This document shows positions 29,606-39,753 of a DNA stretch of 64,000 bases, piece after piece (position 1 is the first letter of the stretch; each line of letters starts with the position of its first letter). Under the pieces are notes generated by a model. The model saw only the letters and a program-made list of their open reading frames with translations. It made no database searches and had not been told where the DNA came from. Source of the DNA: Candidatus Kinetoplastibacterium sorsogonicusi (GTDB lineage Bacteria > Pseudomonadota > Gammaproteobacteria > Burkholderiales > Burkholderiaceae_B). The stretch is from assembly GCF_003072465.1 (NCBI RefSeq), contig NZ_CP025628.1:657001-721000 (forward strand). The letters run 5' to 3'. The translations under genes and the position numbers were made by a program.

Positions 29606-30400
29606 ATGATTATACTTTTAGATTTAGGAAACACTAGAATAAAAATTGGATGGATTGTTAAAAACAATAAAAAAATATATCGTGAAAAAGAAGTTATTAT
29701 ATTTAATAATAACGATTATTTATCTATAAGAAAATGGATATTTTCCTTAACAAAAAAACCTACACATATATTTGGCTCCAATGTTGCAGGTAATGCTATT
29801 GGTAAAATTATTAATAATGAATTTAAAAAAATTGGTTGTAATATTCATTGGTTAGTTCCTAGTTATAAAAAATATAAATTGCTAAATAAATATTTAACAC
29901 CATCACAGTTAGGAACAGATAGATGGTGTAGTATGTTGGGCATAGTAAATAAATTATCAGTACCTCATCCACCTTTATTGATAATAAGTTTTGGAACAGC
30001 AACTACAATAGATAGTATTGATGCTATTAATAATTTTATTGGAGGATTAATTATACCTGGTATAAATACAATGAAAATAAGTTTAAATAAGGCAACTAAT
30101 TTACCTATTATTTGTCAATCTAATATTCTCAATTTTCCTAAAAATACAAATCAAGCTATCAGTTCTGGAATAATTTTTTCACATTCAGGTACTATAATTA
30201 GGCAATGGATAAATATGATAGAGCAGTTTCATGAACCACCTACTATATATGTTACTGGTGGTCTATGGCCAGAAATTAAAAAAGAATTAATTACTCAATT
30301 TAAAATTATTAATAAATTATTTAATAAAAACATTAAAATTATTTATAAAGAAAGAGCTGTGCTAGATGGGTTATATATCATTGCAGAGAAATATATATAA
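29606..30400 (+). CDS. coaX: Type III pantothenate kinase
   Basis: The 264-residue protein belongs to the acetate-kinase/Hsp70-fold CoaX family that phosphorylates pantothenate, the first step of CoA synthesis. Motifs: LLDLGNTRIKIGW at the N-terminus (phosphate 1), GTDRWCSMLG, ISFGTATTIDSI (phosphate 2), GGLIIPGI and YVTGGLWPE. The ATG at 29606 has no clear SD. With panB at 35545 it indicates use of, and possibly partial synthesis of, pantothenate. Confidence 0.93.
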   Translation: MIILLDLGNTRIKIGWIVKNNKKIYREKEVIIFNNNDYLSIRKWIFSLTKKPTHIFGSNVAGNAIGKIINNEFKKIGCNIHWLVPSYKKYKLLNKYLTPSQLGTDRWCSMLGIVNKLSVPHPPLLIISFGTATTIDSIDAINNFIGGLIIPGINTMKISLNKATNLPIICQSNILNFPKNTNQAISSGIIFSHSGTIIRQWINMIEQFHEPPTIYVTGGLWPEIKKELITQFKIINKLFNKNIKIIYKERAVLDGLYIIAEKYI

Positions 30401-30721
30401 ATAATGATTTATATGATTTTATCAATTTAAATATTTTTTAGTAGCTTTGACATTTAATTTGTGTGACTTATTTTTTATTAAATGTGAATATTTTGCATAA
30501 TTTAATATTATATCAGCTAAATAAATGACATAAAAAACATGCAATATTGCAATTTTTGCTAGGTATTTAGTTATACTATATTCTCCGTAGTGTAAATTTT
30601 TTATAAAAATTTTACTAATTTTATTTAAATTTACACTTAATTATATAAAATTAATAATAAAAATACCTTCTTCAGAAGGTATTTTTATTCTCAATTTTTA
30701 TTATGTAATTAAGTGCAAAAT
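30401..30721. other. 321-base region between convergent coaX and aspS
   Basis: No gene is visible. The region holds the 12-base palindrome TGCAATATTGCA at 30540-30551 and, nearer to aspS, the nested inverted repeat listed separately. The remainder is A/T-rich with stops in all frames. It may be what remains of a lost gene plus the shared terminator. Confidence 0.4.
30634..30715. terminator. Nested double hairpin acting as coaX/aspS terminator
   Basis: The inner stem pairs AATAAAAATACCTTC (30656-30670) with 30675-30689 around TTCA; this is a strong bidirectional terminator with A- and T-runs built in. An outer stem pairs CACTTAATTATATAA (30634-30648) with 30701-30715, 15 bases with one G-U. 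The outer arms enclose the inner hairpin symmetrically, giving a cruciform-like unit. Confidence 0.85.
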
Positions 30722-32503
30722 CTATATATTTTTAGATATATTAATATGTAAATCTATAAGCTGTTCTTTTTCAACTTCTGATGGTGCTTGTGTTAATAAA
30801 CATTGAGCTCTTTGTGTTTTAGGAAATGCTATGACTTCTCTTATTGATTCTGCATTTACCATAATAGATACTAATCTATCCAAACCAAATGCTATACCTC
30901 CATGTGGTGGAGCACCATATTTTAATGCTTCTAGTAAAAAACCAAATTTATAATGAGCTTCTTCATTACTAATACCTAATATATTGAATATTTTTCTTTG
31001 CATTTCTTCATGATGAATACGTATAGAGCCACCTCCAATTTCCCAACCATTAATAACTAGATCATAAGATTTAGATAAAATACTATCTGGTTTAATATCT
31101 CTTAATTCATCTATACTCTGTTTAGGACTAGTAAAAGGGTGATGTATTGATGTATATTTATTTTTGTTTTCATCAAATTCAAACATAGGAAAATCAATTA
31201 CCCAAAGAGGACAAAATTGATCTTTGAAAATATTATTTCTTTTACTAAAATCACTAATACCTATTTTTAATCTTAATGCACCCATATAAGAGTTTACAAT
31301 ACTTTCTTTATCAGCACCAAAAAATACTATATCATTATTTTTAGCATCAATTTTTGTAAAAATTTGATTTAATTCTTCAATTGAGAGATTTTTTACTATA
31401 GGAGACTGAAGACCTTCATAGCCCTTTTTAATATCGTTAATTTTAATATAAGCTAAACCTTTAGCTCCATAAGACATCACATAATTAGTATAAAATTCAA
31501 TTTCTTTTCTTGAAAAAATAGCCCCTTGTGGAACTTTCAAAGCAACTACTTTACCATTGTTTAATGCTATATCTGAAAAAATTTTTAATGATGATGTCTT
31601 TGTGATTTCTGTAATATTTATTAATTCAAGATTAATTCTTAAATCAGGTTTATCAGTACCATATTTATCTATAGACTCTTTCCATGTAATAGTAGGAAAT
31701 TTATTAGGTAAATTTACATTAATAATAGTTTTGAAAATATGAATAATCATATTTTCAAATAAATTACGTATTTCTTCTTCATTAATAAATGACATTTCAC
31801 AATCGATCTGTGTAAATTCAGGCTGTCTATCTGCTCTAAGATCTTCATCTCTAAAACATTTTACTATCTGATAATATCTATCAAATCCTGAAATCATCAA
31901 AAGTTGTTTAAATAATTGAGGTGATTGTGGTAATGCATAAAAATTACCTATATTTATTCTAGATGGAATTAAATAATCTCTAGCACCTTCAGGCGTGCTC
32001 TTTGTCAAAAAAGGGGTTTCTATATCTATGAAATTTAGTTTATCTAAAAATTTGCGAATTTCCATAGTAACTTGATATCTCGTTCTTAAATTTTTTTGCA
32101 TCTTACTACTACGTAAATCAAGATATCTATATGATAAACGTGTATTTTCTAATATATTATTATCGTCTATATTAAAAGGAGGTGTTATAGAAACATTTAG
32201 TATATTTAATTCATGGCATAATATTTCAACTTCACCTGATTCAATTTCCTTATTATAAGATTCAATTGGCCTTAAATTTACTATACCTAATACATTTATG
32301 CAATATTCATTTCGTAATTGAGATGCTTTTTGAAAAATGAATTTATTTTCAGGAGAAAAAACAAGTTGTACAATACCTGTATGATCTCGTAAATCTATAA
32401 AAATTACTCCACCATGATCACGACGACGATTTACCCAACCACATAAAGAAACATTTTTTCCTATGTGACTAGTACGAATAAGACCATTATAAAATGTACG
32501 CAT
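30722..32503 (-). CDS. aspS: Aspartyl-tRNA synthetase, probably non-discriminating
   Basis: The 593-residue class IIb synthetase has an N-terminal OB-fold anticodon domain ([22 protein letters not shown]), catalytic motif 2 ([21 protein letters not shown]), a bacterial GAD insertion, and motif 3 ([11 protein letters not shown]). The residue after RRRD is His30; discriminating enzymes such as that of E. coli have Leu here, while AspRS that also charge tRNA-Asn tend to have His. That fits the gatCAB operon. The start is the ATG at 32503 (AAGGGA upstream), not the TTG just before it. It follows the DUF502 gene. Confidence 0.95.
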   Translation of the reverse strand: MRTFYNGLIRTSHIGKNVSLCGWVNRRRDHGGVIFIDLRDHTGIVQLVFSPENKFIFQKASQLRNEYCINVLGIVNLRPIESYNKEIESGEVEILCHELNILNVSITPPFNIDDNNILENTRLSYRYLDLRSSKMQKNLRTRYQVTMEIRKFLDKLNFIDIETPFLTKSTPEGARDYLIPSRINIGNFYALPQSPQLFKQLLMISGFDRYYQIVKCFRDEDLRADRQPEFTQIDCEMSFINEEEIRNLFENMIIHIFKTIINVNLPNKFPTITWKESIDKYGTDKPDLRINLELINITEITKTSSLKIFSDIALNNGKVVALKVPQGAIFSRKEIEFYTNYVMSYGAKGLAYIKINDIKKGYEGLQSPIVKNLSIEELNQIFTKIDAKNNDIVFFGADKESIVNSYMGALRLKIGISDFSKRNNIFKDQFCPLWVIDFPMFEFDENKNKYTSIHHPFTSPKQSIDELRDIKPDSILSKSYDLVINGWEIGGGSIRIHHEEMQRKIFNILGISNEEAHYKFGFLLEALKYGAPPHGGIAFGLDRLVSIMVNAESIREVIAFPKTQRAQCLLTQAPSEVEKEQLIDLHINISKNI

Positions 32504-32575
32504 CAAAAAATCCCTTATTAATTTATTTCATATAAAAATACATTGTAGATAGAAGTTTCTACTAGATTATCAGAT

Positions 32576-33172
32576 TTAAAATTTATTTGGTATAACTGTA
32601 CCCATTGATATTATGTATTTTAATGCTTGATCAACGTTAATATTAACATCTATAACATCACTACTTTTTACCATAACAAAAAAACCAGAAGTTGGATTAG
32701 GAGTTGTTGGAATATATACGTTAATATATTTATTATTATTCAAAAATTTAGATATATTTTCTGATGTATTACCAGTTAAAAAAGCTAAAACCCAATATTG
32801 ACTCTTTGGAGGATATTCCAATAAAATCACTTTTCTAAATGCCTGACTATTAGGAGATAAAATAGCATTACTTATTTGTTTAGTAGTACTATATATACTA
32901 TTAACTAATGGTATATAACTTAATATCTTATCAAAATAAAAATATAAATTTTTAAAAATTAAATTTGTTTTTAATAATCCTGTCAAATATATTATAGTTA
33001 ATAAAATCATTATTTTAAATCCAGGAATATAAAATCCTATAACATTTGTAGAAGAGATAAAATATGTGATTTTATCTTCTACTATGCTAATTAATATATT
33101 GATTATCCAAATTGTTATACATATAGGAATCCAAACTAATAAACCTTTAATTAAATTTTTTTTAAAAAACAT
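32576..33172 (-). CDS. DUF502 membrane protein
   Basis: The 198-residue protein has two hydrophobic segments (about residues 10-30 and 50-68) and the stretches LIKGLLVWIPICITIW, IPLVNSIYSTTKQI and VYIPTTPNPTSGFF, all typical of DUF502. No function is established. Its position directly upstream of aspS is conserved in betaproteobacteria, so the two may be cotranscribed. Hydrophobic parts suggest the inner membrane. Confidence 0.85.
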   Translation of the reverse strand: MFFKKNLIKGLLVWIPICITIWIINILISIVEDKITYFISSTNVIGFYIPGFKIMILLTIIYLTGLLKTNLIFKNLYFYFDKILSYIPLVNSIYSTTKQISNAILSPNSQAFRKVILLEYPPKSQYWVLAFLTGNTSENISKFLNNNKYINVYIPTTPNPTSGFFVMVKSSDVIDVNINVDQALKYIISMGTVIPNKF

Positions 33173-33427
33173 ACTATACCTAAAATATTTTTACACTAAA
33201 AAATAATATATTAAAAACATAAATTTTTATGTAATTTCATTATTAATACATCAAATATATCTAAATAAATAAATTTATTATATAAATATTTATTATATTT
33301 TTAAAAAACATCTGATAGAATAAAATATTGTATATTTCAAATATTAATAATATAAATATTTAAATATATATAAATTAAATTTTCATTAAACTAATTTCAA
33401 CATTATTTTTTTCTTATATTATTATAT

Positions 33428-34618
33428 ATGGCAAATTATACAATATCAGAAAGAGCTAAAAATTTAACAAGCTCAGCTATTCGTGAAATATTAAAGGTCA
33501 CAGAAAAACAAGAAATTATATCATTTGCAGGTGGATTACCATCACCACATGGTTTCCCTGTAGATGAGTTAAAATATGCTTTTAATAAAGTTTTATCAGA
33601 AGAAGGTAAAATAGCATTACAATATGGTACTACAGAAGGATATTCAAAATTAAGAGAATGGATTGTAAATCATTTTAATAATTCTGGTTCAAATATTAGT
33701 ATTGATAATGTAATGATTGTATCAGGATCACAACAAGCTTTAGATTTGTTAGGTAAAACATTAATTGATGAAAACAGTGATATTTTAGTAGAAAGTCCTA
33801 CATATTTAGGTGCATTGCAATCTTTAAGTCTATATAATCCAAATTTTATTACTATAGAAACGGATGAAGGTGGTTTGATACCAGAAAGAATTTCTTCATC
33901 CATTACAAATAATACTCGTTTTTTATATGCTTTGCCAAATTTTCAAAATCCAACTGGCAGAACATTAAGTTTATCTAGAAGAATAAAATTGATTGAATTT
34001 GCTAGTGACTTAAAATTATCTATTATAGAAGATGATCCCTATGGAGAACTAAGATATTCAGGAAAAGATATACCTAGTTTATTAACTTTATCTAAAAATA
34101 CAAATGCTAACATTATAAGATTAGGTTCTTTTTCTAAAATATTAGCTCCAGGATTACGTATAGGATATATCATCGCAGACAAAGATTTAATTAAAAAATT
34201 AGTACAAGCAAAACAAGCCACTGATTTACATACATCTACAATTACACAAATGGTTGTTTATGAAACTATAAAAAACGGTTTCTTAAAAAGACATTTACCT
34301 AAAATTAGAGAAACATACAAAAAACAGGGATTATGTATGTTAGATACTATGGAAAAATCATTTCCAAAATCTGTGAATTGGACTAGACCTGAAGGTGGCA
34401 TGTTTTTATGGGTAACATTGCCTAAAAATATAAATAGTAATGAATTATTAATAAAAGCAATAGAAAATAATATTGCTTTTGTTCCTGGAAATTCTTTTTA
34501 TGCTAAAAATCCTGAATATAATAATATGAGACTAAGTTTTGCAACTGTATCAGAAGAAAAAATTCAAAAAGGTATCAATATATTAGGAAATATAATAAAA
34601 AATTATTTAAATATATAA
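33428..34618 (+). CDS. PLP-dependent aminotransferase, class I fold (LysN/2-aminoadipate type)
   Basis: The 396-residue protein is a fold-type I aminotransferase. Visible: ISFAGGLPSPHGFP near the N-terminus, QYGTTEGYSKLREW, the NPTGRTLS motif, DDPYGELRY (PLP ring Asp), and the Schiff-base Lys in RLGSFSKILAPGLRIGY, with the phosphate-binding Arg following. There is no DNA-binding domain, so it is not a MocR regulator. Relatives transaminate 2-aminoadipate, aromatic or branched-chain amino acids. Which reaction it serves here is unknown; a broad role at the end of amino-acid pathways is plausible in a genome with few such enzymes. Confidence 0.85.
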   Translation: MANYTISERAKNLTSSAIREILKVTEKQEIISFAGGLPSPHGFPVDELKYAFNKVLSEEGKIALQYGTTEGYSKLREWIVNHFNNSGSNISIDNVMIVSGSQQALDLLGKTLIDENSDILVESPTYLGALQSLSLYNPNFITIETDEGGLIPERISSSITNNTRFLYALPNFQNPTGRTLSLSRRIKLIEFASDLKLSIIEDDPYGELRYSGKDIPSLLTLSKNTNANIIRLGSFSKILAPGLRIGYIIADKDLIKKLVQAKQATDLHTSTITQMVVYETIKNGFLKRHLPKIRETYKKQGLCMLDTMEKSFPKSVNWTRPEGGMFLWVTLPKNINSNELLIKAIENNIAFVPGNSFYAKNPEYNNMRLSFATVSEEKIQKGINILGNIIKNYLNI

Positions 34619-34669
34619 ATTATGTAAATATATAATTAATAAAAGTATTATTTTTTTATCTTCTATATT

Positions 34670-35548
34670 ATGAACAAATTAAAAATAAATACTTTAGGTA
34701 AATATATACAATTATGTAGACTAGATAATCCAATAGGAATATGGCTAGCATTGTTACCTTGTATTGCATCACTGATTCAAGCTAGTGATGGTATTCCAAA
34801 TTTAAATAGATTGTTTATATTTTCTTTAGGTGCAATTATGTTAAGAAGTATTGGTTGTACCATTAATGATATATTTGATAGAAATTTTGATTGTAATGTA
34901 GAACGTACAAAAAATAGACCTATAGCTAATAGTACTATAAGTGTAATAAATGCTATTTATTTTTTAATACTTCAATGTATATTTTGTATACCTTTGATAT
35001 TTTTTATTAATAAAAATTGTCTTTTATTATCTATATTATTAATACCATTAATAATATTTTATCCTTTATGTAAAAGAATTACATATTGGCCTCAATTGAT
35101 TCTTGGAATTTGTTTTAATTTTGGAATATTGATGGCTTGGATAGATACTAGAAACAATTTATCACTTTCAGCAATTTTTATGTGGTTAGGATCTATATTT
35201 TGGCAAATAGGATATGATACTATATATGCTTATTCAGATATTAAAGATGACCTAAAAATAGGAATAAAATCTACAGCTATTTTATTTAAAGAATCAGGCA
35301 AAAAATATATAAGTATTTTTTATATATTAACTATAATCATGTGGACTATAAATGGAATATTGTTATCCTATAATAGATTGTATTTTTTAGGAATATTAAT
35401 TATATCTATACACTTTATATGGCAAGTTTTTTCTTTTAATATAAATTTAACGTTTAATGATGATAAATATAAAAATATAAAAATATTTCGTTCTAATTTA
35501 CTCATAGGAGTAATTGTTACTATAGTAAGTTATTTAGGATTATTTTAA
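34670..35548 (+). CDS. ubiA: 4-hydroxybenzoate polyprenyltransferase
   Basis: The 292-residue membrane protein has about eight or nine hydrophobic helices and both Asp-rich prenyltransferase motifs: NDIFDRNFD (first) and DIKDDLKIG (second), followed by KSTAILF. It attaches the polyprenyl chain of ubiquinone. LCRLDNPIGIWLALLPC at the start is typical. This suggests a respiratory chain using ubiquinone. Its 3' end overlaps the convergent panB by 4 bases. Confidence 0.94.
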   Translation: MNKLKINTLGKYIQLCRLDNPIGIWLALLPCIASLIQASDGIPNLNRLFIFSLGAIMLRSIGCTINDIFDRNFDCNVERTKNRPIANSTISVINAIYFLILQCIFCIPLIFFINKNCLLLSILLIPLIIFYPLCKRITYWPQLILGICFNFGILMAWIDTRNNLSLSAIFMWLGSIFWQIGYDTIYAYSDIKDDLKIGIKSTAILFKESGKKYISIFYILTIIMWTINGILLSYNRLYFLGILIISIHFIWQVFSFNINLTFNDDKYKNIKIFRSNLLIGVIVTIVSYLGLF

Positions 35549-36354
35549 TTTTTTATAAAACAATGTTCATTTTTTGGAAATTTATTTTTTCTAACATCTT
35601 CTGAAAAGTTAAAAATTGCTTCTTTAATTTTTATACTTAAATTTTCATATTTTTGTACAAATTTAGGATTAAAATCCATATTTAATCCTAAAATATCAGC
35701 AGCTACAAGTACCTGTCCATCACAATAAGGAGATGCTCCTATACCTATTACAGGTATTTTCAATTGTTCTGCTATACGTCTACTTATATTTTCAAAAGTG
35801 CATTCTACTATTAGTGCAATAGCACCTGAATTTTCTAATTCCAAAGCATCTTGAAAAATTTTATCTTCTTCATATTGATTATTACCTTGACATTTGAAAC
35901 CGCCATAACTATTAAAATATTGAGGCATTAAACCAATATGACCAAATACTGGTATACCACGCTCAGTTAGAAATTGTATAGTTTTCGACATCTCTATACC
36001 TCCTTCTAATTTAACAGCATTAGCACCTGTTAAAGATATTATTTTAGATGCAGATTCAAAAGCTTGAGATTTAGATGATTGATATGACCCAAAAGGTAAA
36101 TCTACAACTACAAATGCTTTCTTTGAGCTATTAACTACAGCTTTACCATGATTTATCATCATATCTAATGTAACTGATAAAGTATTATCGTACCCATACA
36201 ATATCATACCAAGAGAATCTCCTACTAATATTACATCAACATAATCATCTATTAATTTTGCCATTATAGCTGTATATGATGATACAGCTACTAATCTTCT
36301 AATGCCTTTAGAATTTTTTATAAAATCTTTATTTTTTCTTATTTTTAAATTCAT
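35545..36354 (-). CDS. panB: 3-methyl-2-oxobutanoate hydroxymethyltransferase
   Basis: The 269-residue TIM-barrel enzyme makes ketopantoate for pantothenate synthesis. Seen: VSSYTAIMAKLIDD, VDVILVGDSLGMILYGYDNTLSVT (metal-binding Asp), NAVKLEGG, PVFGHIGLMPQ and VIGIGASPYCDGQVLV. Length and motifs are normal. panC is not next to it, as it is in many bacteria, so the pathway may be split or shared with the host. Confidence 0.95.
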   Translation of the reverse strand: MNLKIRKNKDFIKNSKGIRRLVAVSSYTAIMAKLIDDYVDVILVGDSLGMILYGYDNTLSVTLDMMINHGKAVVNSSKKAFVVVDLPFGSYQSSKSQAFESASKIISLTGANAVKLEGGIEMSKTIQFLTERGIPVFGHIGLMPQYFNSYGGFKCQGNNQYEEDKIFQDALELENSGAIALIVECTFENISRRIAEQLKIPVIGIGASPYCDGQVLVAADILGLNMDFNPKFVQKYENLSIKIKEAIFNFSEDVRKNKFPKNEHCFIKN

Positions 36355-36371
36355 TATAGAATAATTTTATG

Positions 36372-36827
36372 TTAAAAAGGAATATCATCATCCATATCTA
36401 AAATACCCATATCACTACTACTGGATAATGATTTATTCAATGGCTTGTTAATTTTATTATTTTTAGATTCATTGAAATTGCTATTGTCTTCTCGACTACC
36501 TAACATTTGCATATTTTCTGCAATTATTTCTGTACTATACCTATCAATACCACTTTCTTTATCTTGCCATTTACGTGTTTTTAATCTTCCTTCTATATAT
36601 ACAGATTTTCCTTTTTTTAGGAACTCTCCAGCTATTTCTGCTAATCTATTATACATAACGATTCTATGCCATTCAGTTTCTTCTTTACGTTCACCGCTTG
36701 ATTTATCTTTCCACTGATAAGTAGTTGCAATAGAAATATTACATATAGACATTCCGTCTGGACTATATCTAAGTTCTGGATCACGACCTAAATTTCCTAA
36801 TAATATTACTTTATTAACTGATGCCAT
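36372..36827 (-). CDS. ssb: Single-stranded DNA-binding protein
   Basis: The 151-residue protein has an OB fold ([56 protein letters not shown]) and a short linker, ending in the acidic tip DMDDDIPF that recruits repair and replication partners. It protects single-stranded DNA in replication and repair. It is divergent from uvrA, a classical proteobacterial pairing, with a 115-base shared promoter region. Confidence 0.97.
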   Translation of the reverse strand: MASVNKVILLGNLGRDPELRYSPDGMSICNISIATTYQWKDKSSGERKEETEWHRIVMYNRLAEIAGEFLKKGKSVYIEGRLKTRKWQDKESGIDRYSTEIIAENMQMLGSREDNSNFNESKNNKINKPLNKSLSSSSDMGILDMDDDIPF

Positions 36828-36942
36828 CTTTACCTCAATGTGGAAATATAAATAAATTTATGTAAATATTAATATTATACCAAATAATTTTTATTAGAAC
36901 ACAATATATATATTAAAATATATATATATATTAGGAAAGATA

Positions 36943-39753
36943 ATGGACATAATTGATATACATGAAGTTTGTACAAATAATCTAAAAAATGTTAGCATCA
37001 AAATACCTAAAAATAAATTCATAGTAATTACTGGAGTATCTGGATCAGGGAAATCATCACTAGCATTTAATACAATATATGCAGAAAGTCAAAGAAGATA
37101 TATAGAAAGTATTTCATTATATGCAAGAAAATTTTTAAAATTACTAACGAACCCAAAATATTTATCTATAAAAGGACTATCTCCTGCAATAGCAGTTGAA
37201 CAAAATGGTTTTTTCAAAAATTCTAGATCAACAGTATCTACTATAACAGAAATTAAAGAATACCTAAAATTACTATATTCTAAGATAGGCATATTGATAT
37301 GTATGAAACATAACATATCATTGTCAATATTTAATGTAGAACAAATTACTAATAATATATTGACAATGCCATATGATAGAAAAATAGCTATAATAGCCCC
37401 ATTTGCAAAAAACATTAATATAAATGATTTATATATTCATTGTAATGATTTTATTGCTAAAGGGTTTATGCGCTTTATGATAAATGGTGTAATTATTGAT
37501 GATCTTAATATATTAAAAAAAAGTTATGATAAAGATATAAAATCTCAAAAATTTAGTTTAGAAATTGTTATAGATAGATTATATAATAAATATGAAAATA
37601 AGCAACGTATCGCAGAAAGTATAGAAATTGCAATTAATATTTCAAAAAATATTGTTAAAGTGTTCGATCTTGATTCACAAGAAGAAATTGTATTTACTAC
37701 ACAATATATGTGTCCTAAATGTCAATTAAATTTACCAATCATAAAATCAAAAATATTTAGTACATGTATTAAATGTTATGGATCAGGTTTTATTAAAAAA
37801 TTTAATCCAAATTTATTAATATCATCTGAAGATTTAAGTATTGCAAATGGGGCTATAAAAGTATGGGATATGAACAATGTATTTATTAAAGATTTAATAA
37901 ATAGTTTAGCTAAACATTATAGTTTTAATATTCATAGTAAATATAAAGATATTCCTGATCATATTAAAAATAAAATTTTTTGGGGCTCAAAGAATGAAAA
38001 AATATCTTTTACATATACAGATATTAATGGGCATCAATACATGGAATATAAATCATATGAAGGATTAATACCAAATTTACAAAGACAAGTATTAGAAGGT
38101 AATAATATTTACTTAGAAAAATTTTATGAAAACCAAAAATGTCACAATTGCAATTCTCATCAATTTAAATCATTAAATTTAGATGTATTTATATTTTCTA
38201 ATAACCAAAAATTTAGTATTAATACAGTAGAAAATCTTTCTATAGAAGAACTTCTAGAATGGTGTAAATGGATTAATATTAATCCATCTCAAAAACAAAT
38301 TGTAGATACTATTACATTAAAAATTATTAATAAATTATCTATGCTTATTAATATGGGTTTAGGATATTTATCATTAAATAGACCAATGAATACCTTATCT
38401 TTAGGAGAACAACAACGCATAAAATTAACAAATCAAATGTCCATAGGTCTAAGTGGTATTACATATATTTTAGATGAACCATCTATTGGTTTACATAAAC
38501 AAGATATAGATAAATTAATATCTGGAATACAATATTTAAAAAGTCTTGGAAATACTATTATAGTAATAGAATATGATAAAGATATAATTATGCATGCAGA
38601 TTGGATAATAGAAATGGGCCCTGGAGCTGGTGTAAATGGAGGAAATATTTTAGCAAATGGTACTTATAATGAAATTATCAAAAATCCAGCATCTATTATT
38701 AAAAAATATATAAATACTTCTTTAAAAAAAAATAGAAAATCAAAAATAATAAATAAAAAAACACAAAATCTAATACTATTAAATGCTACAGGTAATAATT
38801 TAAAAGATATTGATATTAAGATTCCTATAGGTTATTTAACATGTGTTACAGGAATATCTGGATCTGGTAAATCATCATTAATTATAGACACATTATCTAA
38901 TGCTATATCAAATATTATTTATAATACTTCGAAAAAATCTCTACATTATTCTCAATTACATGGTGTAGAATTTTTTAATCATATTATTGTAATTAATCAA
39001 GAAAATATAGGAAAAAATGCAAATAGTAATGTTATTACTTATATTGGGATATTTGATATCGTTAGAAATTTATTTGCAAATACAAATGAATCTCGTAAAA
39101 GAGGTTATAAAAGTAGTAGATTTAGTTTCAATTTACAAGGTGGTAGGTGTGAATTTTGTACTGGACATGGTAAGTTAAAAATAAAAATGGATTTTTTAGC
39201 AGATATTTATCAAATTTGTGATTACTGTAATGGTAATAGATTTAATAAAGAAACTTTAGAAATTAAATATAAAGGGTTAAATATAAGTGAAATACTAAAT
39301 TTAACTATATCAGAATCTATAGAAATTTTTAAAAATATACCTGAAATTTTTGTAAAAATTTCTATAATGCATGAAATTGGTTTATCACATATAAAATTAG
39401 GGCAAGATATAAATTTTTTATCTATGGGAGAACTACATAGACTTAAACTAACTATAGGTTTCACAAAATATCACATAAATGAAAATGGTAAAAATTTATA
39501 TGTTATAGATGAACCAACTATTGGATTGCATTTTCAAGATATAGAAAAATTAATTAACATATTTGAGAAATTAATTAATTTAGGCCATACAATAGTTATA
39601 ATTGAAAATAATATTTCAATTATAACTGTTTCAGATTGGATAATAGAATTAGGACCTGGTGCGAATACAGAAGGAGGTTATATTATGTTTCAAGGTGTTT
39701 TTAAAGAACTAAAAAAATCACAAAGTGATACTGCAAAATATATATCTAAATAG
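36943..39753 (+). CDS. uvrA: UvrA excinuclease ATPase with altered ABC signatures
   Basis: The 936-residue protein is collinear with UvrA, the damage-recognition subunit of nucleotide excision repair. Both Walker A sites (GVSGSGKSS at 31-39, GISGSGKSS at 637-645) and both DEPS/DEPT Walker B sites are intact. The C-terminal zinc module (C736, C739, C759, C762) is intact. However, both ABC signatures have lost the first Gly of LSGGE: LSLGE at 485-489 and LSMGE at 826-830. The N-terminal zinc loop (C257, C260, C275, C278) is about six residues shorter than usual. It may be weakened or specialised. An AGGAAAG SD precedes the ATG; it overlaps aroB by 8 bases. Confidence 0.9.
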   Translation: MDIIDIHEVCTNNLKNVSIKIPKNKFIVITGVSGSGKSSLAFNTIYAESQRRYIESISLYARKFLKLLTNPKYLSIKGLSPAIAVEQNGFFKNSRSTVSTITEIKEYLKLLYSKIGILICMKHNISLSIFNVEQITNNILTMPYDRKIAIIAPFAKNININDLYIHCNDFIAKGFMRFMINGVIIDDLNILKKSYDKDIKSQKFSLEIVIDRLYNKYENKQRIAESIEIAINISKNIVKVFDLDSQEEIVFTTQYMCPKCQLNLPIIKSKIFSTCIKCYGSGFIKKFNPNLLISSEDLSIANGAIKVWDMNNVFIKDLINSLAKHYSFNIHSKYKDIPDHIKNKIFWGSKNEKISFTYTDINGHQYMEYKSYEGLIPNLQRQVLEGNNIYLEKFYENQKCHNCNSHQFKSLNLDVFIFSNNQKFSINTVENLSIEELLEWCKWININPSQKQIVDTITLKIINKLSMLINMGLGYLSLNRPMNTLSLGEQQRIKLTNQMSIGLSGITYILDEPSIGLHKQDIDKLISGIQYLKSLGNTIIVIEYDKDIIMHADWIIEMGPGAGVNGGNILANGTYNEIIKNPASIIKKYINTSLKKNRKSKIINKKTQNLILLNATGNNLKDIDIKIPIGYLTCVTGISGSGKSSLIIDTLSNAISNIIYNTSKKSLHYSQLHGVEFFNHIIVINQENIGKNANSNVITYIGIFDIVRNLFANTNESRKRGYKSSRFSFNLQGGRCEFCTGHGKLKIKMDFLADIYQICDYCNGNRFNKETLEIKYKGLNISEILNLTISESIEIFKNIPEIFVKISIMHEIGLSHIKLGQDINFLSMGELHRLKLTIGFTKYHINENGKNLYVIDEPTIGLHFQDIEKLINIFEKLINLGHTIVIIENNISIITVSDWIIELGPGANTEGGYIMFQGVFKELKKSQSDTAKYISK

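Noticed and set aside
30401-30721. Replication origin in the coaX-aspS gap
   Set aside because: The palindrome TGCAATATTGCA is not a DnaA box and no cluster of TTATNCACA-like sites is present.
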